A stretch of DNA of 64,000 nucleotides from Chitinophagaceae bacterium (lineage in GTDB: Bacteria; Bacteroidota; Bacteroidia; Chitinophagales; Chitinophagaceae). Under the pieces are notes generated by a model. That model saw nothing but the letters and a program-made list of their open reading frames with translations. It was not told the origin of the DNA and did no database searches. Position numbers and translations under genes: made by a program. The stretch lies in the NCBI GenBank assembly GCA_016720775.1, contig JADKJX010000003.1:620001-684000 (forward strand), in the 5' to 3' direction. The stretch's first letter is position 1, and the number at the start of each line of letters is the position of its first letter. This document shows, piece after piece, positions 39,104 through 49,236 of the stretch.

Positions 39104-40618
39104 ATGACAGCATATAATAAACAAATAGCCCGGTTCGTGATTGCAATCTCGGCTATTGCCCTTTTCGGGGGATGTAAAAAATTCCTCGACAGGAAGCCAT
39201 TAAGTATTACCCAGGACGACATCAATGTGGGCGCCCTGGAAGGTAAAACGGTTGGCCTTTATGGTGCCATCCGTAACTCAGCAGCCCAGCCTTATTGCGG
39301 CGATGGCTTCGAGAACATTCCATGGGTTGCCATGAATGGTTTCCGTTCGGATGATGCAGAGAATGTAGCCGATCCCGGCGCCTCTGCCTGGCACCAGACC
39401 TACGATAACTTCCAGTACACCAAAGATGACTGGGGAGCAGGTTTGTACTGGGACAAACACTATATTTTCATCGGCCTTTGCAACGATATTCTTGACGATG
39501 CGGTACAAGGTAATTATACCGACCCGGCATCAATAATCAACGTTGCGGAAGCAAGATTCATGAGGGCATACGCATATTTTGACCTCGTTAGAACCTATGG
39601 TTCAGTACCTAAAATTGACTTCAAGATCAATACACCAGCAGATGGCAATATTGCAAAATCAGATACGGCAGCGATCTATGCATTGATAAACGCCGACCTC
39701 ATTTATGCAGAACAGAACCTGCCACCGGTATGGAATCCGAAATTTGCAGGCAGGCTTACTTCATGGGCGGCCAAATCCATGCATGCAAAAGCCCTTATGC
39801 AACAACGCCGTTATGCAGAGGCACTTCCTATTTGCAGGGATGTGATTAATAATGGACCTTATTCTTTATATACTCCTTACTGGAAAATATTTAAAAAAGA
39901 AGGGGAGCTGTGCAGCGAATCAATTTTTGAGATACAGGCTTCAAAAACAGCCGGGGATGGAAATACCTATTGGAGCAGGCTTGGCCAGTGCCAGGGTGTA
40001 AGAGGTTCGGGAACATGGGATCTCGGTTGGGGATGGAATACACCAACTGCCAGTCTGGTATCGGCTTATGAAGCCGGTGATGTACGTAAAGATGCAACCA
40101 TTCTTTATTCAAATCAATCCGATGGCGGAACAAACACGGGAGGTTACGGACTTGTGGTTCCAAACCTGACCAACGCACTTTACTGGAATAAAAAAGTTTA
40201 TAATCAATACAGCGATTACCTGGCAGCGGGCTTAGGTACACCGGATAATGAAGCCCAGAATACCTGGATCAATCACCGGGTATTACGCCTTGCAGATATA
40301 CTGTTGCTCGGTGCAGAAGCGGCAAACGAATCAGCTCCGGGAGGTTCTGAGGCAACTACCTGGGTTAACAGGATCCGTAACAGGGCCGGCCTTGGCAACA
40401 TTGCTTATGTAAGCCAGGCCCAGATGAGGGCAGCCATCAAACAGGAAAGAAGAGTGGAATTTGCAATGGAATACGAAAGGTTCTTTGACCTGGTAAGATA
40501 TGGTGATGCTATTAGTATATTGGGTGGAAACGGATATCAGAACAAACATCGTTATTACCCGATCCCCACATCGGCATTAAATGCAAATCCAAACCTCGTT
40601 CAAAATCCGGAGTGGTAA
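39104..40618 (+). CDS. SusD/RagB-family glycan-binding lipoprotein
   Basis: Surface lipoprotein that closes over the SusC barrel and captures oligosaccharide; 504 residues. I start at the ATG at 39104 rather than the TTG six bases earlier. The lipobox is ALFGGCKKFLDRKP (Cys24). The N-terminal TPR-like helices (ARFMRAYAYFDLVRTYGSVP) and the C-terminal RagB/SusD segment (INHRVLRLADILLLGAEAANE; AAIKQERRVEFAMEYERFFDLVRYG) are characteristic. It ends in the typical YYPIPTSALNANPNLVQNPEW. Confidence 0.96.
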   Translation: MTAYNKQIARFVIAISAIALFGGCKKFLDRKPLSITQDDINVGALEGKTVGLYGAIRNSAAQPYCGDGFENIPWVAMNGFRSDDAENVADPGASAWHQTYDNFQYTKDDWGAGLYWDKHYIFIGLCNDILDDAVQGNYTDPASIINVAEARFMRAYAYFDLVRTYGSVPKIDFKINTPADGNIAKSDTAAIYALINADLIYAEQNLPPVWNPKFAGRLTSWAAKSMHAKALMQQRRYAEALPICRDVINNGPYSLYTPYWKIFKKEGELCSESIFEIQASKTAGDGNTYWSRLGQCQGVRGSGTWDLGWGWNTPTASLVSAYEAGDVRKDATILYSNQSDGGTNTGGYGLVVPNLTNALYWNKKVYNQYSDYLAAGLGTPDNEAQNTWINHRVLRLADILLLGAEAANESAPGGSEATTWVNRIRNRAGLGNIAYVSQAQMRAAIKQERRVEFAMEYERFFDLVRYGDAISILGGNGYQNKHRYYPIPTSALNANPNLVQNPEW

Positions 40619-40649
40619 TAATTAAAAAAACTTTTAAAAAATAATAATC

Positions 40650-41495
40650 ATGCAAAAGAAATTCCAACATTACATCACAGCAATCGTAATGATTTTAGTT
40701 GCTGCAGGTTGCCAGAAAATGGACAGACCGGAATTGGGGAATTACCCCGTTGATGCTAATCCGCCCACCGGGCCGCTTAAATTCTATGCTGCTTTTGACG
40801 GAACAACTTCCAACCCGCTGATGAATGCGGTGGATAGTATCAAAGCTACATTTCCTTCTGATAACCCCTTTACCGGTGGAGCAGGAATAGCTGGTAACGG
40901 AGTTACCGGGGTAAATCAAAAGTTCATTAAATACCCTTCGTTTAACACATGGGCAGCCAGCAAAAGTATTTCTGTTTCTGTGTGGTTTAAACAGAACGGG
41001 CAAACAAAAAACAATAACGGCACCAACGGGCCTGCTTATATTTATTCCATAAAAGCAGTAGATGGTTTTCACTGGAGTGGAGCAGTAAGCTTCCTGTTTT
41101 TAGAAGGAGACAATACTGCCTGTGCAGTAAAAAGCCAGTTTGTATGTCCCGGAACAGATAACTGGTTTACCTGGGAAGGCGGACAAAGTATTGCAGGATT
41201 ATGCAATAACCAATGGCATCATATGGTGCTTACATACGATGCAACAACCAGTTCGGCAAAACTGTATATAGATGGCGTGCAGAATCCTAACGTAAGAACA
41301 TGGGGTGGCCATGGTGCTTTAAATCTTGCTACCGACAAAATCAGTGAATACCGTGTGGGTGCCGGCCCTTCCAACAACTTTGCATCCGACGACTGGCTGG
41401 CATGCAGCTTTAAGGGCAGCATAGACCAGTTAAGAATGTATAGCACAGCTCTCACCGGATCGGAAATACAGGCTCTTTTTGCAAACAAACGATAA
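40650..41495 (+). CDS. LamG/concanavalin-like surface lipoprotein
   Basis: A 281-residue lipoprotein (lipobox LVAAGCQK, Cys21). After a Pro-rich linker, one LamG/ConA-like beta-sandwich spans ~55-280: LKFYAAFDGTTSNP, SVSVWFKQNGQ, NNQWHHMVLTYDATTSSAKLYIDG, SIDQLRMYSTALTGSEIQAL. Such proteins placed directly after SusCD usually act as surface glycan-binding proteins. No catalytic residues are recognisable. It is the last gene before a strong terminator, so susC-susD-lamG look like one transcript. Confidence 0.85.
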   Translation: MQKKFQHYITAIVMILVAAGCQKMDRPELGNYPVDANPPTGPLKFYAAFDGTTSNPLMNAVDSIKATFPSDNPFTGGAGIAGNGVTGVNQKFIKYPSFNTWAASKSISVSVWFKQNGQTKNNNGTNGPAYIYSIKAVDGFHWSGAVSFLFLEGDNTACAVKSQFVCPGTDNWFTWEGGQSIAGLCNNQWHHMVLTYDATTSSAKLYIDGVQNPNVRTWGGHGALNLATDKISEYRVGAGPSNNFASDDWLACSFKGSIDQLRMYSTALTGSEIQALFANKR

Positions 41496-41539
41496 TAAAA
41501 GGCAGTAGTTTCATAATCAAGCTTCATGCGCAATCAGAG

Positions 41540-41572
41540 AGGGCTGAACAATCTTGTTTGGCCCTTTTTTTC
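41540..41572 (+). terminator. Intrinsic terminator after the susCD-lamG unit
   Basis: AGGGCTGAACA (41540-41550) pairs with TGTTTGGCCCT (41555-41565), 9 of 11 pairs, followed by seven T. It lies 44 nt after the LamG stop. Confidence 0.75.
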
Positions 41573-41593
41573 TTAAAAAACGATTCCAATTAA

Positions 41594-44500
41594 ATGCTGT
41601 TGAAAAATTCCATACTGAAATTTATTTTTCTCTCGCTTTCTGCGATGGTATTATTCTCTTCGTGTAAAGAAAAAAAAGATACGGCTTTCGAAAGTCTTTC
41701 TCCGGCAAAAACGCAGATCAGTTTTGAGAATAAACTGGAGAATAAGGATATGTTCAACATTCTCTATTACCTGTATTATTACAATGGCGGAGGCGTGGCC
41801 ACCGGCGACATAAATAACGACGGCCTGCCCGACATATATTTTACTGCAAACAGCAAAGGCAATAACAGGCTTTATCTCAACAAAGGAAATTTTGTTTTTG
41901 AAGACATTACTGCAAAAGCAGGTGTGGCAGGTACGGCCGACTGGTGTTCGGGTGTAACCATGGCCGATGTTAATGGCGATGGATTCATGGATATTTATGT
42001 TTGTGCCAGCAGCCAGCATCATGGACTGCAAGGCCGCAACGAACTTTTTATTAATAACGGCAATGGTACTTTTACCGAAAGTGCCGAAAAATACGGGTTG
42101 AATTTCTCCGGCTTCGGTACGCAGGCGGTCTTCTTCGACTATGACCACGACGGCGACCTGGATTGTTACCTGCTGAACCATTCTCAAAAACCGAATTCAA
42201 ATATCCGGGATACCAGCAACCGCAGAAAGTTTGACCCCTTATCCGGCGACAGGCTTTACCGCAATGACCTTGACTCAACCGGAAAATTTTCAGACGTATC
42301 TGCACTGTCTGGTATTTATCAAAGCAACCTGGGCTATGGCCTGGGAATAGCTGTTGGCGATTTTAATAACGACGGCTGGGATGATATTTATGTGGGCAAT
42401 GATTTTCATGAAAACGATTACTACTACATCAACAACGGCAACGGAACTTTTACCGAAGCAGGCGCTGATCATTTCAAACATTACAGCCGCTTTAGTATGG
42501 GCAATGATGCCGCTGATTATAATAACGACGGGCAACTGGATATCATAACAGTGGATATGCTGCCCCAGGATGAAAAAGTATTAAAGACCTATGGCAGCGA
42601 TGAAAACCCCGATACCTATAAGTACAAACTGATGGGACATGGATATCAGAACCAGTACTCAAAGAATGCCTTGCAAAAAAATAATGGCAGCGGAAAAAGT
42701 TTCAGTGAAACAGCATTGCAAAGCGGCGTATCTGCAACCGACTGGAGCTGGGCACCCCTGTTTGCCGATTTTGATAACGACGGCAATAAAGATCTTTTTA
42801 TTTCCAGCGGCATTGTAAAAAGGCCGGTCGACCTGGACTACGTGCGCTTTGTATCAGACCTGGTAATGAAGATGGATGTTGGCAAAACAAGTGACTATGA
42901 TAACAAGGCCATCGAAAACATGCCCGACGGAAGTTCACATCCTTATTTTTATAAAGGCGATGGGAAAATAAATTTTACCGATGTAAGTGAACCCTGGGGA
43001 ACAGTTGCTATGAAAGGTTATTTTAATGGTGCTTCTTATGCCGACCTTGATAACGATGGCAACCTGGATATCATCATCAACTGCCTGAATGCCCCGGCCA
43101 TGGTATTGAAAAATAAATTGCCAAAGAAAAATACCCTGGATATTGTATGCAACGGTAACGATAAAAATAAGAACGGGATCGGGGCAAAAGCATGGGTATT
43201 TACCAGGGGGAAGATGCAATACCAGCAACTGATGACCACAAGGGGTTTCCAGTCTTCCTGCGATGCAAAACTGCATTTTGGACTGGATAGTTTACACAAC
43301 ATCGACAGCATACTCATTGTGTGGCCCAATCAAAAATTCCAGTTGATGAAAGCTGTTCCTGTAGTAGGAAGGATTACGGTGAACCAGGCAGAAGCTGGTG
43401 GACAGTTTGATTATAATAAATTCTTCCCGCCTGCAAAACAGTTATTTGAAGACATGAACAGCCAGGTTGCCTGCAACTGGCTTCATCATGAAAATGATTT
43501 TCTTGATTTCAACAAACAATACCTCACGCCGCACATGCAATCTACCCGCGGGCCAAAACTTGCAATAGCGGATGTAAATAAAGACGGGCTGGATGATTTT
43601 TTTGTTTGCGGTGCTTCCGGCCAGCCCGGGCAATTGATGCTTCAAACAGCAGCGGGTAAATTTATTTCTGTTGACACGGCGGTATTCAGTAAAGCAATGC
43701 AAAGCGAAGAGGTGGATGCTGTTTTCTTTGATGCCAACAATGATGGTTCCCCCGACCTGTATGTAGTAAGCGGCGGCAATCAATATGAAGATGGCAACCC
43801 GGCACTGGCCGATCACCTGTACATGAACGATGGGAAAGGACATTATGCTTTGTCTGAAACAGCCATCCCCAATCTGCTGAAAAATAAGTCCTGTGTAGCT
43901 GTTTCCGATATTGATAAGGATGGTGATATGGACCTCTTTGTAGGCGGCCTCACCGATGCAAAACGTTTTGGCATTCCGCAATCATCTTATTTATTATTGA
44001 ATGATGGTAAAGGCATGTTTAAACTGGCAGATGCTTCCGTTATGCGGCTGGAAAATCTTGGAATTGTGACCAGCGCTTCCTTTACCGATCTCAATAACGA
44101 CGGATGGAATGACCTGGTTGTTGCAGGCGAATGGATGGCGGTGAAAATATTCATGAACCAGCATGGAAAATTCAGCGCTTCAGATATTCCTTTTTCTACC
44201 GGCCTTTGGCAAACAATTTATACTGCCGATGTGAATGGGGATGGATTTACCGACATACTCGCCGGTAACTGGGGGCACAACAGCAAACTGTATGCAGGCA
44301 AGAACGGGCCATTGAAATTGTACGTAAAAGATTTTGACGGCAACGGTTCGGTAGAACAGGTAATGGCATATACGGTTAATAACAAGGAGTACACGTTTCT
44401 TGCAAAAGACGAACTGGAAAGACCGCTGCCGGTATTAAAAAAAGCATACCTCACATACAGCGAAGTGGCCGGTAAAACGGTAGACTATATGTTTTATGAT

Positions 44501-44896
44501 CTCTTTAAAGATTACCTTACACTGAAAGCCGAAACACTGGGCTCCTGCTGTTTTATAAACGACGGCAAGGGAAATTTTACAAAGAAGGACCTGCCCGGGG
44601 AAGTACAGATGGCACCCGTTTTTTCTTTCTGTTCATTGGCTGCGGATAACAAAAGCAGCTTCCTGGCGGCCGGTAATTTTTACGGCACCATTCCTTATGA
44701 AGGCAGATATGATGCCTTGCTGCCTGCTGCTTTTTCTTTCAACAAATCGATAAATAGCTTTCAAAGCATCGGTAATACACAGTTGGTGGATGGAGAAGTG
44801 CGGGATGCCAAATGGATAAAATATGCCGGGGGAAAACAGCTATTGATCATTGCGCAAAATAATAAGGGACTGGTTTTTTTAAAACGGGGAGAATAA
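41594..44896 (+). CDS. FG-GAP/VCBS-repeat lipoprotein with UnbV (CRTAC1-like) domain
   Basis: A 1,100-residue lipoprotein (lipobox SAMVLFSSC, Cys24). It carries two blocks of calcium-binding FG-GAP/VCBS beta-propeller repeats, recognisable by DxNxDGxxDxY loops (DINNDGLPDIYF, DVNGDGFMDIYV, DFNNDGWDDIYV, DYNNDGQLDIIT, DLDNDGNLDIII in the first; DVNKDGLDDFFV, DIDKDGDMDLFV, DLNNDGWNDLVV, DVNGDGFTDILA in the second). An ASPIC/UnbV-like beta domain lies between them (NKNGIGAKAWVF to SILIVWPNQKF). The family is often encoded beside SusCD in Bacteroidota; its role is not established, adhesion or substrate binding being likely. The haloperoxidase-like gene follows 54 nt downstream. Confidence 0.9.
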   Translation: MLLKNSILKFIFLSLSAMVLFSSCKEKKDTAFESLSPAKTQISFENKLENKDMFNILYYLYYYNGGGVATGDINNDGLPDIYFTANSKGNNRLYLNKGNFVFEDITAKAGVAGTADWCSGVTMADVNGDGFMDIYVCASSQHHGLQGRNELFINNGNGTFTESAEKYGLNFSGFGTQAVFFDYDHDGDLDCYLLNHSQKPNSNIRDTSNRRKFDPLSGDRLYRNDLDSTGKFSDVSALSGIYQSNLGYGLGIAVGDFNNDGWDDIYVGNDFHENDYYYINNGNGTFTEAGADHFKHYSRFSMGNDAADYNNDGQLDIITVDMLPQDEKVLKTYGSDENPDTYKYKLMGHGYQNQYSKNALQKNNGSGKSFSETALQSGVSATDWSWAPLFADFDNDGNKDLFISSGIVKRPVDLDYVRFVSDLVMKMDVGKTSDYDNKAIENMPDGSSHPYFYKGDGKINFTDVSEPWGTVAMKGYFNGASYADLDNDGNLDIIINCLNAPAMVLKNKLPKKNTLDIVCNGNDKNKNGIGAKAWVFTRGKMQYQQLMTTRGFQSSCDAKLHFGLDSLHNIDSILIVWPNQKFQLMKAVPVVGRITVNQAEAGGQFDYNKFFPPAKQLFEDMNSQVACNWLHHENDFLDFNKQYLTPHMQSTRGPKLAIADVNKDGLDDFFVCGASGQPGQLMLQTAAGKFISVDTAVFSKAMQSEEVDAVFFDANNDGSPDLYVVSGGNQYEDGNPALADHLYMNDGKGHYALSETAIPNLLKNKSCVAVSDIDKDGDMDLFVGGLTDAKRFGIPQSSYLLLNDGKGMFKLADASVMRLENLGIVTSASFTDLNNDGWNDLVVAGEWMAVKIFMNQHGKFSASDIPFSTGLWQTIYTADVNGDGFTDILAGNWGHNSKLYAGKNGPLKLYVKDFDGNGSVEQVMAYTVNNKEYTFLAKDELERPLPVLKKAYLTYSEVAGKTVDYMFYDLFKDYLTLKAETLGSCCFINDGKGNFTKKDLPGEVQMAPVFSFCSLAADNKSSFLAAGNFYGTIPYEGRYDALLPAAFSFNKSINSFQSIGNTQLVDGEVRDAKWIKYAGGKQLLIIAQNNKGLVFLKRGE

Positions 44897-44950
44897 TTTT
44901 TTGAGATAAGCAGGATACTGATTCATTCTGCTGCATTAAAGCTTGATCGT

Positions 44951-46273
44951 ATGAGACGGAATATTACAGCCATATTATTGTCTGCACTTTTCTTTCTGCC
45001 GGGCTGCAAAGAAAAGCAGTATAAAAATAATTTTAATGACCCCCTGCTCTTCTCCAAAACGGTGAAGGAACTGAACAACGTAGTGCGGCAGAACAATTTT
45101 CCACCCATCATTGCCAGCCGAAACTATGCCTATGCCTGCATCGCTGCTTATGAAACAATGGCTTTGGGGGATGCCCGTTTTCAGTCATTGGCCGGGCAAA
45201 TAAAACATTTACCTGCATTTCCAAAACAGGATACGGCAAACGTGAATTTTAATTATGCGGCCCTGCTGGCTTTTTGTAAGGTCGGGCAAGCCGTTACTTT
45301 TCCCGAAGGCAGCATGAGGGAATATGTGGGCAGGCTGGATTCCATTGCCGATGCAGGTAACATGCCTGCTTCCATGAAAAAGGCAAGCAAGGTACTTGCT
45401 GATTCAGTTGCCAGTCATATTCTGCGGTGGAGTAAGAAAGATCATTATGGCCAGACACGTACGGCAGAGAAGTACAATGTTACTGATGAAGAAGGAAGGT
45501 GGGTGCCAACACCACCGTCTTATTCCCAGGCACTGGAACCGCATTGGGCGGAGATCAGGACATTGGTGATGGACAGCGCAAACCAGTTCATCCCACCAAG
45601 GCCCCCGGTATTCGACATGAAGAATAAAGAAAGCAAATATTACAAAGAAGTGCTGGCGATAAAAAATGCAGGCGACAGCTTGTCTGATGAACAAAAGCAC
45701 ATTGCAGAATTCTGGGACGACCTTGGCACGAGGATGAATGTGGAAGGCCATGTGATGTTTGTGACCAAGAAATTCTCACCAGTCGGGCACTGGATGAACA
45801 TTGTTGGCATTGCTGCGAAACAAGCCGGTGCTGATTTTTCAACAACGGTTTATGCGTATGCCAAAACAGCCATTGCTGTTTTCGATGCATTCATACAATG
45901 CTGGGATGAAAAGTACCGCAGTAATACGGCCCGCCCGGAAACGATCATTAATAAATACATTGATGACGAATGGCGGCCATACCTGCAAACGCCCCCATTC
46001 CCTGAATACACCTGCGGCCACAGCACGGTCTCTTCTTCTGCGGCAGAAGCCCTTACCAATGTGTTTGGCGATAATTTTAATTATACCGATACATCTGAGC
46101 TGGAGTTTGGAATTAAGAACCGATCATTCACTTCCTTCCGCCAGGCAGCAGTTGAAAATAACTGGGCAAGATTTTATGGCGGCATACATTATCACAACTC
46201 CTGCCTCATAAGTACCGAGTATGGAAAAAAAGTGGGAGCGCTTATCAATGAACGTCTAAAAATGAAAAAGTAA
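44951..46273 (+). CDS. Vanadium-dependent haloperoxidase-like (PAP2 superfamily) lipoprotein
   Basis: A 440-residue lipoprotein (lipobox ALFFLPGC, Cys19) of the PAP2/haloperoxidase superfamily. The vanadate/phosphate-binding residues are visible: KYRSNTARP (Lys and Arg of K-x6-RP), EYTCGHSTVSS (Gly-His-Ser) and NWARFYGGIHYHNS (Arg and His). Whether it oxidises halide or acts as a phosphatase cannot be read from sequence. It directly follows the FG-GAP lipoprotein, a recurrent pair in Bacteroidota polysaccharide loci. Confidence 0.87.
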   Translation: MRRNITAILLSALFFLPGCKEKQYKNNFNDPLLFSKTVKELNNVVRQNNFPPIIASRNYAYACIAAYETMALGDARFQSLAGQIKHLPAFPKQDTANVNFNYAALLAFCKVGQAVTFPEGSMREYVGRLDSIADAGNMPASMKKASKVLADSVASHILRWSKKDHYGQTRTAEKYNVTDEEGRWVPTPPSYSQALEPHWAEIRTLVMDSANQFIPPRPPVFDMKNKESKYYKEVLAIKNAGDSLSDEQKHIAEFWDDLGTRMNVEGHVMFVTKKFSPVGHWMNIVGIAAKQAGADFSTTVYAYAKTAIAVFDAFIQCWDEKYRSNTARPETIINKYIDDEWRPYLQTPPFPEYTCGHSTVSSSAAEALTNVFGDNFNYTDTSELEFGIKNRSFTSFRQAAVENNWARFYGGIHYHNSCLISTEYGKKVGALINERLKMKK

Positions 46274-46282
46274 TTGTACAAC

Positions 46283-47749
46283 ATGAAAAAACAAAGAAAA
46301 TTTATGTGGCTAATCCCTGTTTTAATGCTTTTTGTTTTTGGAGATTGCTCCAAGAGCAGCAGTAGTGGTGGAACCGGAAGTGGCGGCGGAACCGGGGGCG
46401 GGGGCGGAGGAACCCCAACCAATGATATGGATATGTGGCTAACAAAAGCCGATCAGTCATCGGTATTTCAAAAACAGGGGGTGACCCTTTCTTTTGGCAG
46501 CACTGCCACCAGCGGATATCCTGTTATTGATGTGGATTCGGCCACTTCTTACCAAAGCATTGATGGCTTTGGTTATACATTAACCGGGGGAAGCGCTTTC
46601 CAGATCAACCACATGGATGCGGCTTCCAAAGCTGCCTTGCTGGATGAGTTGTTTGGAAACGGCACCGGTTCTATTGGTGTAAGTTACCTGCGTGTGAGCA
46701 TCGGGGCTTCCGATCTGAATGCATCTGTTTACAGCTATGATGATATGCCTGTTGGGCAAACGGATCCAACGCTTGCAAACTTCTCTCTTTCACTGGATAC
46801 CGTAGATGTGATCCCTGTATTGAAACAAATACTGGCAATAAATCCGAATATTAAAATACTTGGCTCTCCCTGGAGTGCACCGGTATGGATGAAATCAAAT
46901 GGAAGTTCTATTGGCGGTGGATTGCAAACGCAGTATTATGGGGCCTATGCAAAATACTTTGTAAAGTACATACAGGCAATGCAGGCAAAAGGGATACGTA
47001 TTGATGCAGTAACGGTACAAAACGAACCGCAGCACGGCGGTAATAATCCCAGCATGGTAATGTCATCAACCGAGCAGGCCAACTTTGTGAAGAATAACCT
47101 GGGACCTGAATTTCAGTCTGCGGGCCTCAGCACCAAGATCATCATCTGGGATCATAACTGCGATAATGCAAACTATCCCATTTCAATATTAAACGATGCG
47201 GCAGCAAAACAATACATCGATGGCTCAGCCTTCCATTTATATGCCGGAGACATCAGTGCATTGTCTGCAGTTAAAACAGCGCATCCGGATAAGAACCTTT
47301 ATTTCACCGAACAATGGACGAGTGCAAGCGGATCCTTTGCGGGTGACCTGGGCTGGCATATAAAGAATGTGGTGATCGGTTCTATGCGTAACTGGAGCAG
47401 GATCGCCCTCGAATGGAATTTAGCCAGCGATGCCACATACAATCCGCATACACCCGGTGGTTGCACCGAATGCAAAGGCGCTTTGATTGTTAATGGTTCC
47501 CTGGTCATTAGAAATGTGGGCTATTATATCATAGCACACGCCAGCAAATTTGTTCCGGCGGGATCGGTGCGTATTGCAAGTCCGGCAACCACCAACCTGC
47601 CGAATGTTGCTTTTAAAACACCCGCAGGTAAAAAAGTGCTCATCGTGGTAAATGAAAGCGGTACTGCACAGGGCTTTAATATCGGGTATAAAGGAAGATA
47701 TATTTTCACGTCACTCACGGCAGGTGCTGTTGCAACTTATACGTGGTAA
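46283..47749 (+). CDS. GH30-family beta-glycosidase lipoprotein (first)
   Basis: A 488-residue lipoprotein (lipobox LFVFGDC, Cys22) with a Ser/Gly-rich tether, then a GH30 (beta/alpha)8 barrel plus beta-sandwich. Motifs are YQSIDGFGYTLTGGSA, ILGSPWSAPVWMKSNG, the acid/base Glu in VTVQNEPQHGG and the nucleophile Glu in LYFTEQWTSASG. The layout resembles GH30 subfamily 3, which contains endo-beta-1,6-glucanases, but the subfamily cannot be fixed by eye. The surface anchor suggests attack on polymer outside the cell. The start is ATG 46283; the TTG at 46274 is immediately after the preceding stop. Confidence 0.9.
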   Translation: MKKQRKFMWLIPVLMLFVFGDCSKSSSSGGTGSGGGTGGGGGGTPTNDMDMWLTKADQSSVFQKQGVTLSFGSTATSGYPVIDVDSATSYQSIDGFGYTLTGGSAFQINHMDAASKAALLDELFGNGTGSIGVSYLRVSIGASDLNASVYSYDDMPVGQTDPTLANFSLSLDTVDVIPVLKQILAINPNIKILGSPWSAPVWMKSNGSSIGGGLQTQYYGAYAKYFVKYIQAMQAKGIRIDAVTVQNEPQHGGNNPSMVMSSTEQANFVKNNLGPEFQSAGLSTKIIIWDHNCDNANYPISILNDAAAKQYIDGSAFHLYAGDISALSAVKTAHPDKNLYFTEQWTSASGSFAGDLGWHIKNVVIGSMRNWSRIALEWNLASDATYNPHTPGGCTECKGALIVNGSLVIRNVGYYIIAHASKFVPAGSVRIASPATTNLPNVAFKTPAGKKVLIVVNESGTAQGFNIGYKGRYIFTSLTAGAVATYTW

Positions 47750-47760
47750 AAAAATAACGC

Positions 47761-49227
47761 ATGAAAGGAATAAGCTTAGTACTCATTACAGGTGTTCTGT
47801 TTTCTTTCTCGGGAAACAAAACAGAAACGGAAATTATTACCGACACGGTCCCGTTGTTTCCAAATGGGAATAAAGTAATGGTATATACAACGGCCGACAG
47901 CACTAACTACCGGCTTACTGCCACGGGTGCATTTGAATTTAACGACAAAGGCCAGCCATTTGAAAACGAGATAACTGTTTTTGTTGACCCGTCTAAAACC
48001 TTCCAGGCATTCCTGGGTATTGGCGCTGCATTAACGGATGCTTCTGCTGAAACTTTTTATAAACTGCCAAAAGAAAAGCAGCAGGAATTATTAACCGCTT
48101 ATTTTAACCGGGAAAAAGGAATTGGCTATACCGTGGCAAGAACAAACATAAACAGTTGCGATTTCAGCAGCGATATGTATACCTATGTACAGGACGGTGA
48201 TCGGTCATTAAAGTCATTCAACATAGAGCACGATAAAAAATTCAAGATTCCTTTTATCAAAGAAGCGATGAAAGCTTCCGGTAATAAGTTGAATCTTTTT
48301 GCCAGCCCCTGGAGCCCGCCATCCTGGATGAAAGACAACAACGACATGTTGCACGGGGGTAAGCTGAAGCCGGAATTTTATAACAGCTGGGCGATGTACT
48401 ACACAAAGTTCATTAAGGAATATGAAAAGGAAGGCGTGCCGGTATGGGGCATTACTATCCAGAATGAACCCATGGCTAAACAGAAATGGGAAAGCTGCAT
48501 TTATACAGCAGAAGAAGAACGGGATTTTTTAAAAAACCATTTAGGCCCCACCATGGTAAAGGAAGGTCTGAAGAATACGAAAATCATTGTGTGGGACCAT
48601 AACCGTGATATGATCTACCAGCGGGCGCAAACCTATTTCAAAGATCCCGAAGCAGCAAAGTATATCTGGGGCATTGGTTTTCACTGGTACGAAGACTGGA
48701 GCGGCGGAACACCGATGTATGATAACCTGCGCCGGGTGCATGAGGCATACCCGGATAAGAATATCTTCTTCACCGAAGGCTGTGCCGAAAGTTTTGATTC
48801 ATCAAGATACAATGCCTGGGTACTGGGAGAAGAATATGGCCGCAGCATGATCAATGATTTTAATAACGGTATGGTTGGCTTTACCGACTGGAATATTCTG
48901 CTCGATGAAAAAGGCGGTCCGAATCATGTACAGAATTTCTGTTTTGCACCGGTTCATGGAGATACAAAAACGGGCCAACTCATCTATACCAATGCGTATT
49001 ATTACATCGGGCATTTTTCAAAATTCATAAAGCCCGGCGCAAAAAGAATTATCAGCAGCAGCAGCCGCAGCCAGTTGCTTACCACGGCATTTAAAAATCC
49101 GGATGGAAAGATCGTGGTAGTGGTAATGAATCAAAGCAGTATCAAAACCCCGTTTAATTTATGGATCAATGGCAAGGCGGCTGAATGCATGGCTTTACCT
49201 CACTCCATTTCAACACTCATTTTTTAA
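47761..49227 (+). CDS. GH30-family beta-glycosidase (second)
   Basis: A 488-residue paralogue of the upstream GH30. Barrel motifs are FQAFLGIGAALTDASAE, NLFASPWSPPSWMKDNN, acid/base Glu in ITIQNEPMAKQKWESC, WDHNRD, and nucleophile Glu in IFFTEGCAESFD. It is more like the classical glucosylceramidase/beta-1,6-glucanase branch than its neighbour. The N-terminal signal (ISLVLITGVLFSFSGNK) lacks the lipobox Cys expected after FSFS, so it may be periplasmic rather than lipidated. The gap to the first GH30 is 11 nt. Confidence 0.9.
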   Translation: MKGISLVLITGVLFSFSGNKTETEIITDTVPLFPNGNKVMVYTTADSTNYRLTATGAFEFNDKGQPFENEITVFVDPSKTFQAFLGIGAALTDASAETFYKLPKEKQQELLTAYFNREKGIGYTVARTNINSCDFSSDMYTYVQDGDRSLKSFNIEHDKKFKIPFIKEAMKASGNKLNLFASPWSPPSWMKDNNDMLHGGKLKPEFYNSWAMYYTKFIKEYEKEGVPVWGITIQNEPMAKQKWESCIYTAEEERDFLKNHLGPTMVKEGLKNTKIIVWDHNRDMIYQRAQTYFKDPEAAKYIWGIGFHWYEDWSGGTPMYDNLRRVHEAYPDKNIFFTEGCAESFDSSRYNAWVLGEEYGRSMINDFNNGMVGFTDWNILLDEKGGPNHVQNFCFAPVHGDTKTGQLIYTNAYYYIGHFSKFIKPGAKRIISSSSRSQLLTTAFKNPDGKIVVVVMNQSSIKTPFNLWINGKAAECMALPHSISTLIF

Positions 49228-49236
49228 AACCACATT

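Noticed and set aside
41651..42187. Minus-strand ORF (178 codons) opposite the FG-GAP gene
   Set aside because: The repetitive DxNxDG-coding DNA produces long Val/Ile-rich antisense frames; no start signal or family match is apparent.
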